From Kocuria varians (lineage in GTDB: Bacteria > Actinomycetota > Actinomycetes > Actinomycetales > Micrococcaceae): DNA of 64,000 bases. Location: positions 1 to 64,000 of the forward strand of contig NZ_BJNW01000018.1 of the NCBI RefSeq assembly GCF_006539885.1, given 5' to 3'. Below the pieces are notes generated by a model that saw only the letters and a program-made list of their open reading frames with translations, ran no database searches and was not told where the DNA came from. The translations under genes and the position numbers were made by a program. Position 1 is the first letter of the stretch; every line of letters starts with the position of its first letter. Shown here one piece after another: positions 9,579-18,005 of this stretch.

Positions 9579-10012
9579 CGGACCGCCCGGCGCTTGAGCA
9601 CCCCGTACCGGACCAAGACATCCACGGCCCCCAGGATCAGCAGCAGGAGCAGGGCGTCGGACCCCGAGAAATCCACCTGCACGACGGACACCACCACCAG
9701 CGCCATGCCCCCGAACATGATGAGGTCGTGGAACGCGCCGGAGGTGGCTTGCTCGTACCAGCGGTGCTCCACCCCGTCTTCCGCGTGCGGGTCCGGCGTG
9801 ACGGTGTACCGGGAGACGTACGCGAACCACCCCAGCGCAAGCATCGGCCCGAGCGCGCACCCGGCAAAGACCAGGAAGGCGACCCAGGGGTGCTCAGGCC
9901 TGAAGAGGGCCGCCAAACCCCCCACCAGGGAGGCTCCAACCAGAGCGCTCAGGCCTGCACCCGCGTAGGCCCGAACCGGTGCCCGCCGCGCCTTCTCCGC
10001 CTGCAGTGACAT
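9575..10012 (-). CDS. Small four-helix membrane protein paired with the HTH regulator
   Basis: A 145-residue protein with four hydrophobic segments: near 15-37 (LSALVGASLVGGLAALF), 42-62, about 95-112 (DLIMFGGMALVVVSVVQV) and 116-135 (DALLLLLILGAVDVLV). The ATG at 10012 is preceded by GAGGGGGGG and is preferred to an upstream ATG at 10060. No catalytic motif is visible and function is unknown. Actinobacteria and firmicutes often pair such DUF-type integral membrane proteins with a tiny XRE regulator, as here with a 4-bp overlap. Confidence 0.75.
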   Translation of the reverse strand: MSLQAEKARRAPVRAYAGAGLSALVGASLVGGLAALFRPEHPWVAFLVFAGCALGPMLALGWFAYVSRYTVTPDPHAEDGVEHRWYEQATSGAFHDLIMFGGMALVVVSVVQVDFSGSDALLLLLILGAVDVLVRYGVLKRRAVR

Positions 10013-10103
10013 GACCCCCCCCCTCGCTGTCGTGGTGTAAAGCTCACTTAATACAGTCAAGCACGCTTGACACTCCCTGACAAGCAGTCAGCTCCCCCAA
10101 ACG

Positions 10104-10141
10104 CGACGACGGCGCGCAGCCGTAGCCACGCGCCGTCGTCG
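10104..10141. terminator. GC-rich hairpin between two minus-strand genes
   Basis: A perfect 13-bp inverted repeat, CGACGACGGCGCG against its complement with a 12-base loop, sits between the MFS gene stop (10193) and the small membrane-protein gene. It has no T-run. It probably terminates MFS transcription. Its arm is a one-base variant of the recurrent ACGACGCCGC motif found across the window. Confidence 0.5.
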
Positions 10142-10192
10142 TCCCCGGAGGGAAGCCGAGGCCCCGGAAGGAAGCTTCGGCGGAGAAGGAGG

Positions 10193-11491
10193 TCACTCCA
10201 CCACCGTGCGCCCCCGCTTGGCGTGCGGGTGCCGGCCGTGCACCGCGTGGTATAGCAGGGCGGCGAGGACCACGATCACGGCGAGCACCGTGTACATGGC
10301 ACCGAAGCCGGTGGCGGAGAGCAGCAGGCCCAGGAACACGGGACCGAGCCCGACCCCCACGTCCGTGAGCAGGAGCAGGGTGGAGATGCCGGTGCCCAGC
10401 TTGTGCGCGGGGACGGCGTTCACGGCGATGGCCTGTGCGGCCGGCATCAGCGTGCCGTAGCCCAGACCGGTCATGGCGCCGGCCACGACCACCTGCCAGT
10501 CCTGGTTAGCCGCCGCCAGGATGCCCAGGGCCACCGCGAAGCAGATCAGCCCCAGGTAGACCACCACGTTGTCGCCGCGCTGGTCCTGCATCTTGCCCAG
10601 CACCAGGCGCATGATCAGCATGGCCACGGCGTACGCCACGAAGAACAGGCCCGCACCGGTGGTGACGCCGCGGTTCTCCGCGTAGGCGTTGAGGTAGGTG
10701 ATGACACCGGCGTAGCAGATGCCCACCAGGAGCATGAAGCAGCCGATCGGCACCACCGCGGGGTGGGCGATGTCGCGGAAGGAGAAGCGCCTGCGCTGCG
10801 CGATGTGCTCCGCCTCCGCCTGGGCCTCACGCTTGGCGAGCGGCTCACGCAGGAAGAAGCCGAGCATCATGCCGAGCACCGCGGTGATCAGCGTGGTCCA
10901 GAACAGCCACGTGTAGTTGAAGGATCCCACCAGGAACAGACCGAGGGCCGGGCCGATGGCCGTGGACAGCGTGGTGCCGAGCGCGAAGTACCCGGTGCCT
11001 TCCCCGCGGCGGGAGTCGGGGATCACGGACTGGGCGATCGTCATGAGCGCGGTGCTCGCGAAGGCGTATCCGAAACCGTGCACCAGCCGCACCACGATCA
11101 GCACGGGCAGGTTGGCGGCCGGCAGGTACAGAGCGCACGCGATGGCCACGACCACCAGGGAGATCAGCAGCATCCGGCGGCGGCCGAGCGCGTCCACCAG
11201 GTAGCCGGAGAACAGGCGCGCCACGGTGGCACCCACCACGAACGCACTGGAGGCGAAGCCGCCGGCGGCGTCCGAGGCCGCGAAGCTCTTCACAGCGTAG
11301 AGCGCCATGGTGGTGACCAGCATGTAGAAGGTCAGGTACTGCAGAAAGTTGACCACCCAGGCCAGCGCGAACGTGGGGGTGAGCAGCCGCGCCGGGCCGG
11401 CCGAGTGGGCGGGTCCGGGAACCTTCCGCTCCACCACCGTGGGCAGCTGACCGGTGGGAACGTCGCTGTGTGTGTCGACCGACACGGGCAT
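10193..11491 (-). CDS. MFS drug-efflux-type transporter
   Basis: A 432-residue protein with 12 predicted membrane helices beginning at about residue 40 (TFALAWVVNFLQYLTFYMLV). The loop between helices 2 and 3 carries the MFS motif A (GYLVDALGRRRMLL, about 95-108), and helix 5 resembles motif C (GPALGLFLVG). About 35 polar residues precede the first helix. It is transcribed away from a MarR gene, and the shared intergenic region holds paired operator-like repeats. It is therefore most likely a proton-driven exporter repressed by that regulator. The substrate is not deducible. Confidence 0.88.
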   Translation of the reverse strand: MPVSVDTHSDVPTGQLPTVVERKVPGPAHSAGPARLLTPTFALAWVVNFLQYLTFYMLVTTMALYAVKSFAASDAAGGFASSAFVVGATVARLFSGYLVDALGRRRMLLISLVVVAIACALYLPAANLPVLIVVRLVHGFGYAFASTALMTIAQSVIPDSRRGEGTGYFALGTTLSTAIGPALGLFLVGSFNYTWLFWTTLITAVLGMMLGFFLREPLAKREAQAEAEHIAQRRRFSFRDIAHPAVVPIGCFMLLVGICYAGVITYLNAYAENRGVTTGAGLFFVAYAVAMLIMRLVLGKMQDQRGDNVVVYLGLICFAVALGILAAANQDWQVVVAGAMTGLGYGTLMPAAQAIAVNAVPAHKLGTGISTLLLLTDVGVGLGPVFLGLLLSATGFGAMYTVLAVIVVLAALLYHAVHGRHPHAKRGRTVVE

Positions 11492-11507
11492 CTCCTGGGA
11501 CGTTGGG

Positions 11508-11553
11508 ATTTGTATAGCGCAATATCGTACTCAGGAATTTGTATAATGCAATA
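11508..11553. promoter_or_regulatory. Tandem MarR operator-like repeats in the divergent promoter
   Basis: Two 17-bp direct repeats, ATTTGTATAGCGCAATA (11508-11524) and ATTTGTATAATGCAATA (11537-11553), match at 15 of 17 positions and are spaced 29 bp apart, close to three helical turns. The second contains the partial palindrome TGTAT-N6-ATACA, typical of MarR sites, and overlaps a perfect TATAAT (11542-11547) that can serve as the -10 box for the MarR gene. Binding would repress both divergent genes. The operator role is inferred. Confidence 0.7.
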
Positions 11554-11615
11554 CAGGGCTCGCGGTGGCCCCAGCCCGCGCGACGGGCCGCAGCCGCGGA
11601 TGAAAGGATGGGACC

Positions 11616-12089
11616 GTGCACAGCGACGAGTCCGTGAATCAACTGGTCTACGAGAACATGCTGCTCTCCCGCCACGCCCTCCAGGGGGCGCCTCCCCAGA
11701 ACCGCACGGAGGCGCTGGACCGCAGCTCCACGGTGCTCCTCGCCCGCCTGCGCGCCGGTGGCCCCATGAGCGTGGCCGAGCTGGCGCAGTCCTTCGGCCT
11801 GGACATCTCCACCGTCCACCGGCAGGTCGCGGCGGCCATGAAGAGCGGACTGATCGAGCGCATCAAGGACCCGGACGGCGGCGTCGCCCGCAAGCACCAG
11901 CCCACCGAGGAGGGTGTCCGGCGTCTCGAGGCCGAGTTCCACGCGCGCCGCGAGTCCTACCAGCGCATCGTCTCGGACTGGCCGGAGGCGGACGTCTCCG
12001 AGCTTGCGCGCCTCACCCGCCGCTTCAACGAGAGCGTGGAGCGCAGCCTCGGCCACAGCTGGCCGCGCGACTACCCCCCTGCTTCATAG
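11616..12089 (+). CDS. MarR-family transcriptional regulator
   Basis: A 157-residue winged-helix regulator. The recognition region reads MSVAELAQSFGLDISTVHRQ (about 50-69), followed by a wing-like segment (LIERIKDPDGGVARKHQPTEEG) and a C-terminal dimerisation helix. The GTG start is supported by AAAGGATGG about 7 bases upstream. MarR proteins bind small ligands and then release DNA. The target here is probably its own promoter and the divergent MFS exporter. Confidence 0.87.
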   Translation: MHSDESVNQLVYENMLLSRHALQGAPPQNRTEALDRSSTVLLARLRAGGPMSVAELAQSFGLDISTVHRQVAAAMKSGLIERIKDPDGGVARKHQPTEEGVRRLEAEFHARRESYQRIVSDWPEADVSELARLTRRFNESVERSLGHSWPRDYPPAS

Positions 12090-12236
12090 CCCGCACCTTC
12101 CCTGCGCTCCGGTGGCCTCATTCACGACGACGCCGCAGTGCCGCCTTCGCGCCGGGCCTCACCTGGGCGCAGCTTACGTGCATGCCTCTACCGGCATTTA
12201 TCTGAAACCGTTCCGGCACCGGCCTAGGCTGCTGCC

Positions 12237-13085
12237 ATGACCCGTCTCACGCACCTCGATCACCAAAACCTGCGCTTCACCGTTCTCGACCAGGGACCGG
12301 AGGACGGCCCCGTGGTCATCCTCCTGCACGGCTTCCCGCAGGATGCCCACTGCTGGGACGAGGTCGCGGCCCTGCTCAACGCCCACGGCCTGCGAACTCT
12401 GGCGATGGATCAGCGGGGCTACTCCCCTGAGGCGCGGCCAGTGAACGTTGCCGCGTACCGCCGGGAACTCCTCTCCGCGGACGCCCTCGCCCTCGCGGAC
12501 GCCGCCGGTGCCCAGACCTTCCACCTGGTGGGCCACGACTGGGGCGGCGTGCTCGCGTGGGACATCGCCCAGCGAGCGCCGGAGCGCCTCGCCTCCCTCA
12601 CCGTGCTCTCCACCCCGCACCCCACCGCCCTCGGTCACGCGCTGAAGACCGCGGGTCAGCTCACGAAATCCTGGTACATGGGCCTGTTCCAGATCCCCGT
12701 CCTCCCCGAACGGGTGCTGGCCGGGCGAGTTGGCGCCTTCCTCCGCAGGGCAGGACTGCCGGAGGACAGGGCCGGTCGCTACGCCCGCCGTTTCACCACT
12801 GCCGAGGACCTCCGCGGCCCGGTCAACTGGTATCGCGCGATGGCTCGGAAGGACGGCGCCTCGGGGAAGCATGCCGGCCAGAGCATCATCACGGTGCCCA
12901 CCACGTTCGTGTGGGGCAAGGATGATCCAGCCCTGGGCCGCACGGCCGCGGAGGAGACCGAGGTCTACGTGCACGCCCCCTACCGCTTCATCGAGCTCGA
13001 CGCCGGCCACTGGCTCCCGGACCTGGAGGCCGCCACGGTGGCGGAGGCGGTCATCGCCCGCGTCGACTCCGTCACGGACCGGTAG
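12237..13085 (+). CDS. Alpha/beta hydrolase, epoxide-hydrolase-like
   Basis: A 282-residue alpha/beta hydrolase. HGFP (31-34) forms the oxyanion region, and GHDWGG places an aspartate nucleophile at about residue 101, as in epoxide hydrolases and haloalkane dehalogenases rather than serine esterases. A candidate acid lies in WGKDDPALG (about 225) and the catalytic histidine in DAGHWLPD (about 258). Its 3' end overlaps the convergent recQ gene by 14 bp. Substrate unknown. Confidence 0.85.
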   Translation: MTRLTHLDHQNLRFTVLDQGPEDGPVVILLHGFPQDAHCWDEVAALLNAHGLRTLAMDQRGYSPEARPVNVAAYRRELLSADALALADAAGAQTFHLVGHDWGGVLAWDIAQRAPERLASLTVLSTPHPTALGHALKTAGQLTKSWYMGLFQIPVLPERVLAGRVGAFLRRAGLPEDRAGRYARRFTTAEDLRGPVNWYRAMARKDGASGKHAGQSIITVPTTFVWGKDDPALGRTAAEETEVYVHAPYRFIELDAGHWLPDLEAATVAEAVIARVDSVTDR

Positions 13086-14922
13086 TCGCCAGCACCTCCA
13101 GCACGGCATCCCCGTACTCCTCCAGCTTCTTCGCGCCCACGCCGCTCACACCGCTGAGCTGGGCCGTCGTGGCCGGGTGCGCCTCCACGATCCCCACGAG
13201 CGTGGCGTCCGAGAAGACCATGTAGGGCGGGATCTGCTTCTCCTTGGCCACCGAGGTCCGCCACTCGCGCAGCGCCTCGAAGACCTCCTTGTCCGCAGTG
13301 CCGAGCGAGTCCGCCGCACGCGAGCGGGCACCGCCCCCGCCACCGCGAGCGCGCCCGTTCCCGCGCGCCGTCGGCGCCCGGTCCACCGCGAGCTCCACGG
13401 TTTCCTCCCCGCGCAGCACGGGACCCGCCTCCGGGCCGGGGACGAGCACGCCGAAGTCGCCCACTGCCTCCACGACCCGGCGCGCCAGCAGCTGTCGCAG
13501 CACCGAACGCCACTCGCGCTCGGAGAGGTCCTGCCCGATGCCCCACACGCTCAGCTCCTGGTGCCGGGAAACAGAGGTGCGATCGTTGGTACGGCCCAGC
13601 AGGACGTCGAAGACCTTGCCCGAGCCGAACTGCTCGCCGCGCTCTCGCTGCAGCCGGATGAGCGTGGAGAGCAGCTTCTGCGCGGGAACGGTGGCGTCCC
13701 AGACCTTGGGCGGATTGAGGCACGTGTCGCAGTTCCCGCACAGCTCCGAGTCCTGGCCGAAGTAGCGCAGCAGCTGCACGCGCCGGCAGGTCGTGGTCTC
13801 GCACAGGGCGAGCATCGCATCCAGGTGGGACCGGGCGTTGCGTTTGTGCAGGTCGGAACCCTCGCCCTGGTCGATCATGCGGCGCTGGTTGACCACGTCC
13901 CCCAGCCCGTAAGCCATCCATGCCGTTGCGGGCATACCATCGCGACCCGCGCGGCCAGTCTCCTGGTAATAGCCCTCGATGCTCTTGGGCAGGTCCAGGT
14001 GGGCGACGAACCGCACGTCCGGCTTGTCGATGCCCATGCCGAACGCGATCGTGGCGACGACGACGATCCCCTCCTCCCGCAGGAACCGCACCTGGGTGTC
14101 CCGGCGGACGGTCGCGTCGAGCCCCGCGTGGTACGGCACGGCGTCGACGCCGCGGTCCGCGAGCCACGCCGCCGTGGACTCCACGCTCTTGCGGGACATG
14201 CAATAGACGATCCCCGCCTCGCCCTCGTGCTCGGTGCGGATCAGGTGCAGCAGCTGGTCCTTCGCGTGGTCCTTTGGCTCGATCCGGTACTGGATGTTGG
14301 GGCGGTCGAAGTTCGAGACGAAGTGCTGGGCGTCCTCCAGCCGCAGCCGCTCGGTGATCTCGCGGTGGGTCTCACGCGTGGCCGTGGCGGTGAGCGCGAT
14401 GCGCGGAACACCCGGGAAGGCGTCGGCGAGCACGGACAGGCCCAGGTAGTCCGGGCGGAAGTCGTGACCCCACTGGGCCACGCAGTGCGCCTCGTCGATC
14501 GCGAAGAGGCCGATCCGAGAGCGCTTCAACAGGTCGATGGTGCGCGGCAGGATCAGCCGTTCCGGCGCCATGTAGACCAGGTCGAACTCCCCGGCCAGCA
14601 GTTGCCGCTCCACCTCCTGCGCCTCGTAGGGCTCCAGGGTGGAGTTGAGGTACGCCGCCCGGACCCCCACGGCCTCGAGGGCGGCCACCTGGTCCGCCAT
14701 CAGTGCGATCAGGGGAGAGACGACGACGCCCGTGCCCTCCCGCAGGATCGCCGGTATCTGGTAGCACAGGGACTTGCCGCCGCCCGTGGGCATGAGCACC
14801 ACGGCGTCGCCACCGCCCACCACCTGGTCGATGATCTGGTCCTGCTCACCCCGGAACGCGTCGTACCCGAAGACCTCCTGCAGGACGCCCAGTGCGGTGG
14901 TGGCGGAGACGGTGGAAGTCAT
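13072..14922 (-). CDS. recQ: ATP-dependent DNA helicase RecQ
   Basis: A 616-residue RecQ. Walker A MPTGGGKS is at 44-51, DEAH at 143-146 and SATAT-type motif III as LTATATRE. The RecQ zinc-binding region (CETTTC to CGNCDTC, about 373-403) is intact, followed by the winged-helix RQC region and a C-terminal HRDC domain (about 535-610, [12 protein letters not shown]). It unwinds recombination and replication intermediates with 3'-5' polarity. The ATG at 14922 is the first in-frame start before the conserved [10 protein letters not shown] motif. It stands alone, convergent with the hydrolase gene. Confidence 0.95.
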   Translation of the reverse strand: MTSTVSATTALGVLQEVFGYDAFRGEQDQIIDQVVGGGDAVVLMPTGGGKSLCYQIPAILREGTGVVVSPLIALMADQVAALEAVGVRAAYLNSTLEPYEAQEVERQLLAGEFDLVYMAPERLILPRTIDLLKRSRIGLFAIDEAHCVAQWGHDFRPDYLGLSVLADAFPGVPRIALTATATRETHREITERLRLEDAQHFVSNFDRPNIQYRIEPKDHAKDQLLHLIRTEHEGEAGIVYCMSRKSVESTAAWLADRGVDAVPYHAGLDATVRRDTQVRFLREEGIVVVATIAFGMGIDKPDVRFVAHLDLPKSIEGYYQETGRAGRDGMPATAWMAYGLGDVVNQRRMIDQGEGSDLHKRNARSHLDAMLALCETTTCRRVQLLRYFGQDSELCGNCDTCLNPPKVWDATVPAQKLLSTLIRLQRERGEQFGSGKVFDVLLGRTNDRTSVSRHQELSVWGIGQDLSEREWRSVLRQLLARRVVEAVGDFGVLVPGPEAGPVLRGEETVELAVDRAPTARGNGRARGGGGGARSRAADSLGTADKEVFEALREWRTSVAKEKQIPPYMVFSDATLVGIVEAHPATTAQLSGVSGVGAKKLEEYGDAVLEVLATTGP

Positions 14923-14997
14923 GCCCTCCAGGGTAGGCGGTGCGGACGACGCCGCCGCGCGGGCCCCGGGGTGCTGTGGAGGCTGTGGAGGCTGTGG

Positions 14998-15597
14998 TCA
15001 GCCAAACATCTGCACAGGACCGTAGTTGGCGTCCAGTGTGCTCCCGTTCACCAGCACTGAATGGTCCACGAAGAAGTATCCGCTGGTATTGAGGCCGTCA
15101 TTGCTCTCGAATCCAAACGAGGGAAAGCATGTGGTGCCATTTTTCGCCGTGATGCCCCCGGAGTAGACGGAGGTGTACGCATAGTAGGTGACATTGCGAT
15201 AGTACTTATTATTCTTGCTGGAATCCCGGGAGAGCTGGCTCCAGCCGTTGAAGCCGGGCCCGTTTTGTGCGGAGAACCTGAGGTCGTAATACGGCAGGTA
15301 GTAGGTGACTGAGGCGTTGGAGATAGCGGAAGACGTCGTGGAGTTGAGCACACAGAATCCCTGACCAGGGCTGGTGTTACCGGGGATGGTGGAGAACAAC
15401 TTGAAGCTCTGGTAGTTGTCCACCCGCTCGGTGTACCACGTGAGGTTCCACGTCCCCCGCCCGGCGGCACTCAAGGTGGGCTGCGGCGACGCTGCAAAGG
15501 CCGGGGCCGCGCTCGCGACCGCCACCACCGGGATGCTCCAGATCGCTCCCTTGGCGAGCGTGCGTCGCTTCACGCCCTCGTTCACCGTCGACTCCAT
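14998..15597 (-). CDS. Orphan exported protein with Tat-like signal peptide
   Basis: A 199-residue protein. The N-terminus VKRRTLAKGAIWSIPVVAVA followed by a PAFAAS cleavage region is the RR-x-K-G-a-W-P signal common in Arthrobacter and Kocuria secreted proteins. The mature part is rich in Ser, Tyr, Asn and Gly, with two cysteines (FCVLN and TTCFPS) that could form a disulfide. I recognise no domain. The reading frame is clearly less GC-rich than its neighbours. A GTG at codon 5 (15585), with GGAG about 9 bases upstream, may be the true start. It is monocistronic. Confidence 0.7.
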   Translation of the reverse strand: MESTVNEGVKRRTLAKGAIWSIPVVAVASAAPAFAASPQPTLSAAGRGTWNLTWYTERVDNYQSFKLFSTIPGNTSPGQGFCVLNSTTSSAISNASVTYYLPYYDLRFSAQNGPGFNGWSQLSRDSSKNNKYYRNVTYYAYTSVYSGGITAKNGTTCFPSFGFESNDGLNTSGYFFVDHSVLVNGSTLDANYGPVQMFG

Positions 15598-16000
15598 GCA
15601 GGAGCATACAAATTAGCACACGGGTGTTTCTTAACATGCGTGTGACGGGTACTCATCGGCACCGGGCACTAGACTCGCCTCGTACCTTTCGAAGATCCAC
15701 GTCCGTGGAGGAATGAGGCCCTCGTGCGTCAGGAGGTCGCCGGCTCCCAGGCCGGCACTAGACAGCGCTGACCCGGCGGCGCTCACACCCGTGTGAGCAG
15801 GCCGCTCCGTTCGTCACGCCCGAAAACCTCACGCACCCCCGTCCCGCCCGTCGCCCCTCGAGCCGCCGTGGCGCCGTCGTCCGACGACGACGCCGCGCCG
15901 TTGCGCTCCCGAGCGCGCACCCGGGTGAGTGCCGCCGACGACGCAGCGCACGACGTCGTCCGCGCAGGGGTGCCCCGCACGAGAACGAAAGAACACCACC
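15598..16000. other. 403-bp intergenic region with an inverted repeat
   Basis: No convincing gene is present. The segment next to 15600 is AT-rich and likely holds the promoter of the exported-protein gene. Position 15781-15798 is a perfect 8-bp inverted repeat (GCTCACAC-CC-GTGTGAGC), which could be a regulator site for the FBP gene. One copy of the recurrent ACGACGCCGC motif is at 15887-15896, inside a GC-rich, partly self-complementary stretch. Long frames here are compositional shadows. Confidence 0.5.
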
Positions 16001-16504
16001 ATGCAGAAGCATTCAGAATCCGCGATCCGCAAGAGCTTCATCAACTGCTCCAAGGGCGCCGCGCAGCGCATCAACATCCCCCAGGACGTGCTGCACGGGG
16101 ACTGGGAGTCCCAGATCTTCCTGGGCTGGTACGACCCGAAGTCGCCGAGGGTGGGCTACGTCGTCGTCGAGACGGAGGACGGGCTGCGCGGGCTCGTGCT
16201 CGAGAAGAGCGCACAGAAGGCGAGTGGCGGCGCACGGATGTGCCAGATCTGCCTCACGCTGCACCCGGCCAGCGGCGTCTGCCTGGTCTCGATCCAGCGC
16301 TCCAAGACAGCAAAGGACCACTACAGCTCGGTGGGCACGTACGTGTGCTCCAACCTGGCCTGCAGCGACTACACGCTCGGACGCAAGAAGCCGGACGGCG
16401 TGCGCCAGATGGAGGAGACCATGAGCGCGGAGGAGCGTGCCGAGCGGACACTCGCCAACATGCGGGGGCTCGTGGAGCGCGTCGCGGAGGCGATGGGCAA
16501 GTAG
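16001..16504 (+). CDS. FBP-type treble-clef zinc-finger protein
   Basis: A 167-residue protein. The C-terminal half has the FBP_C zinc-finger layout, with a first cysteine pair in ARMCQICLTLH (about 76-79) and a second pair in YVCSNLACSDYTLGR (about 115-120), plus an N-terminal helical and beta region. FBP_C is related to the elongation-factor-G-binding FusB/FBP family, so a ribosome- or EF-G-linked role is possible but unproven here. The ATG at 16001 is chosen because homology begins there; an upstream in-frame start at 15929 would add an unlikely basic tail. Confidence 0.78.
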   Translation: MQKHSESAIRKSFINCSKGAAQRINIPQDVLHGDWESQIFLGWYDPKSPRVGYVVVETEDGLRGLVLEKSAQKASGGARMCQICLTLHPASGVCLVSIQRSKTAKDHYSSVGTYVCSNLACSDYTLGRKKPDGVRQMEETMSAEERAERTLANMRGLVERVAEAMGK

Positions 16505-16527
16505 CGCTCGGCCGGCCTCAGCTGGTC

Positions 16528-17949
16528 TCAGCTGGTGAAGGGCTTGGAGAAGATCGGCACCATGATGTCGCTGAAGTTCTCCTCGTCCGCCATCTCCCGG
16601 CGGAACTTCTGGCCCGGGTGGTGCCGCACGAACTGGCGACGCCGCCCGGCCCACAGCGCCTCGGAGGCCAGGTACTGTCCCAACATGCCGCCCACGCACA
16701 AGCAGAACGCGGTGATCGCCGCCTTGAGGACCGAGTCGCCGGCGTCCTCGAGACCGAAGATCACACCCAGGATGCCCTGGTAGACGAGCATGCCGGGGAA
16801 CTGCGGGAGCAGGACGATCATGAGCGTGGCGTTGGAGGCCAGGTTGAGCACCCGGGTGAGGGTGACGCTGAAGACACCCGCCGCGATCGACGCCACGAGG
16901 ATCGCCCCGTAGGAGCTCATGCCCGCGGCGGTGACGGCCAGGACGCCCAGCTGCACCACACCGCCGAACAGCCCCAGGGTCGCGAGCTTCCAGCCGCGAC
17001 CACCGGAAGCCAGCGCGAAACCGGCGGAGATGACCGCCGCCCCCAGGATCGACAGCGCCCAGCGGGAGTCGTCCATCTCCAGGGTCTCGATGTAGTCCAT
17101 GGAGTCACCCACGAGCGGCTGCATGGCGTGGATGCCCACCGCCACGCCGGCCACGAGTCCCGCGGTGCTCGTGATCGCCTCGAAGATGCGGCCGGACGCG
17201 GACACGTACCAGCCGGTGATGACGTCGTGCACCGCGCCATAGGCGGCGATCCCCGCGAGCCATGCGGCGAGCGCGGCGACGATGCACACCGCCGTCTGCG
17301 TTGCGCCGAAGAAGACCCCCGCGGCCGTCGCACCCAGCACGGCCGTCAGACCACCGGCGGCCAGGCTGAAGATTTCCGGCGCCTTGACCCGCTGCACCAG
17401 CGCATACACGCCGTAGACGACGGCGGAAACCCCCGCAGCACTGATGGAGGTGAGCCAGCTGCCGCCCAGGATCAGGGCGAAGCCGATGCCGAGCATCGCA
17501 AAACCGGTCATCGTGAGCCCGTGGCCGATGTCCCGCGACTCCGCCAGGATCTCGTCCATCCGCTCGATGCCCTCGTCCGCACTGATGCGGCCCAGCACGA
17601 AGTCCTCCAGGACGTTGCCCGCGTCCGTGCGGAGCTGGATGTCCAGCGTCCCGGGCTCGGACTCGAAGACGCGGGTGCTCGGTGCCTTGTCCGGGGCGTC
17701 CTGGTGACTGATGGTGACCTGCCCCAGGCCCACGCTCACGGTGACGTCCCGCAAGTCGGTCTTGCGGAAGATCGACAGCAGCGACTTGGTGGTGTTGGCA
17801 GATCCCGCGCCGCTGCGGATCAGGGCGTCCGCGATCTGGAACGCCAGTTTGTAAGCAGCCTGTTCAGTGGTGAGCACTGAGCTAGCGTAGTAGGGCCGTC
17901 CGCCCGCAGACGACGTGAGACAGGGCGTGACCAGTGGGAGGTTGGACAC
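16528..17949 (-). CDS. ThrE-family threonine/serine exporter
   Basis: A protein of up to 473 residues with the two-part ThrE architecture. A soluble N-terminal region (about 25-130) is followed by about ten membrane helices, from GHGLTMTGFAMLGIGFALIL (near 142) to VLKAAITAFCLCVGGMLGQY (near 420). ThrE proteins export threonine and serine across the actinobacterial membrane using proton motive force. The GTG at 17949 gives the longest frame, but a GTG at 17877 just before the conserved LTTEQAAYKLA is equally plausible; neither has a clear ribosome site. It is tail-to-tail with the FBP gene. Confidence 0.85.
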   Translation of the reverse strand: MSNLPLVTPCLTSSAGGRPYYASSVLTTEQAAYKLAFQIADALIRSGAGSANTTKSLLSIFRKTDLRDVTVSVGLGQVTISHQDAPDKAPSTRVFESEPGTLDIQLRTDAGNVLEDFVLGRISADEGIERMDEILAESRDIGHGLTMTGFAMLGIGFALILGGSWLTSISAAGVSAVVYGVYALVQRVKAPEIFSLAAGGLTAVLGATAAGVFFGATQTAVCIVAALAAWLAGIAAYGAVHDVITGWYVSASGRIFEAITSTAGLVAGVAVGIHAMQPLVGDSMDYIETLEMDDSRWALSILGAAVISAGFALASGGRGWKLATLGLFGGVVQLGVLAVTAAGMSSYGAILVASIAAGVFSVTLTRVLNLASNATLMIVLLPQFPGMLVYQGILGVIFGLEDAGDSVLKAAITAFCLCVGGMLGQYLASEALWAGRRRQFVRHHPGQKFRREMADEENFSDIMVPIFSKPFTS

Positions 17950-18005
17950 AGGTGACGTGTGCGCTCCTCACCCCACCCCTCATGCAGGGGCAGCCCTCCC
18001 CCGGC

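Noticed and set aside
15793-17880. 695-codon plus-strand frame
   Set aside because: It runs antisense through the ThrE gene and out of frame through the FBP gene; no homology.
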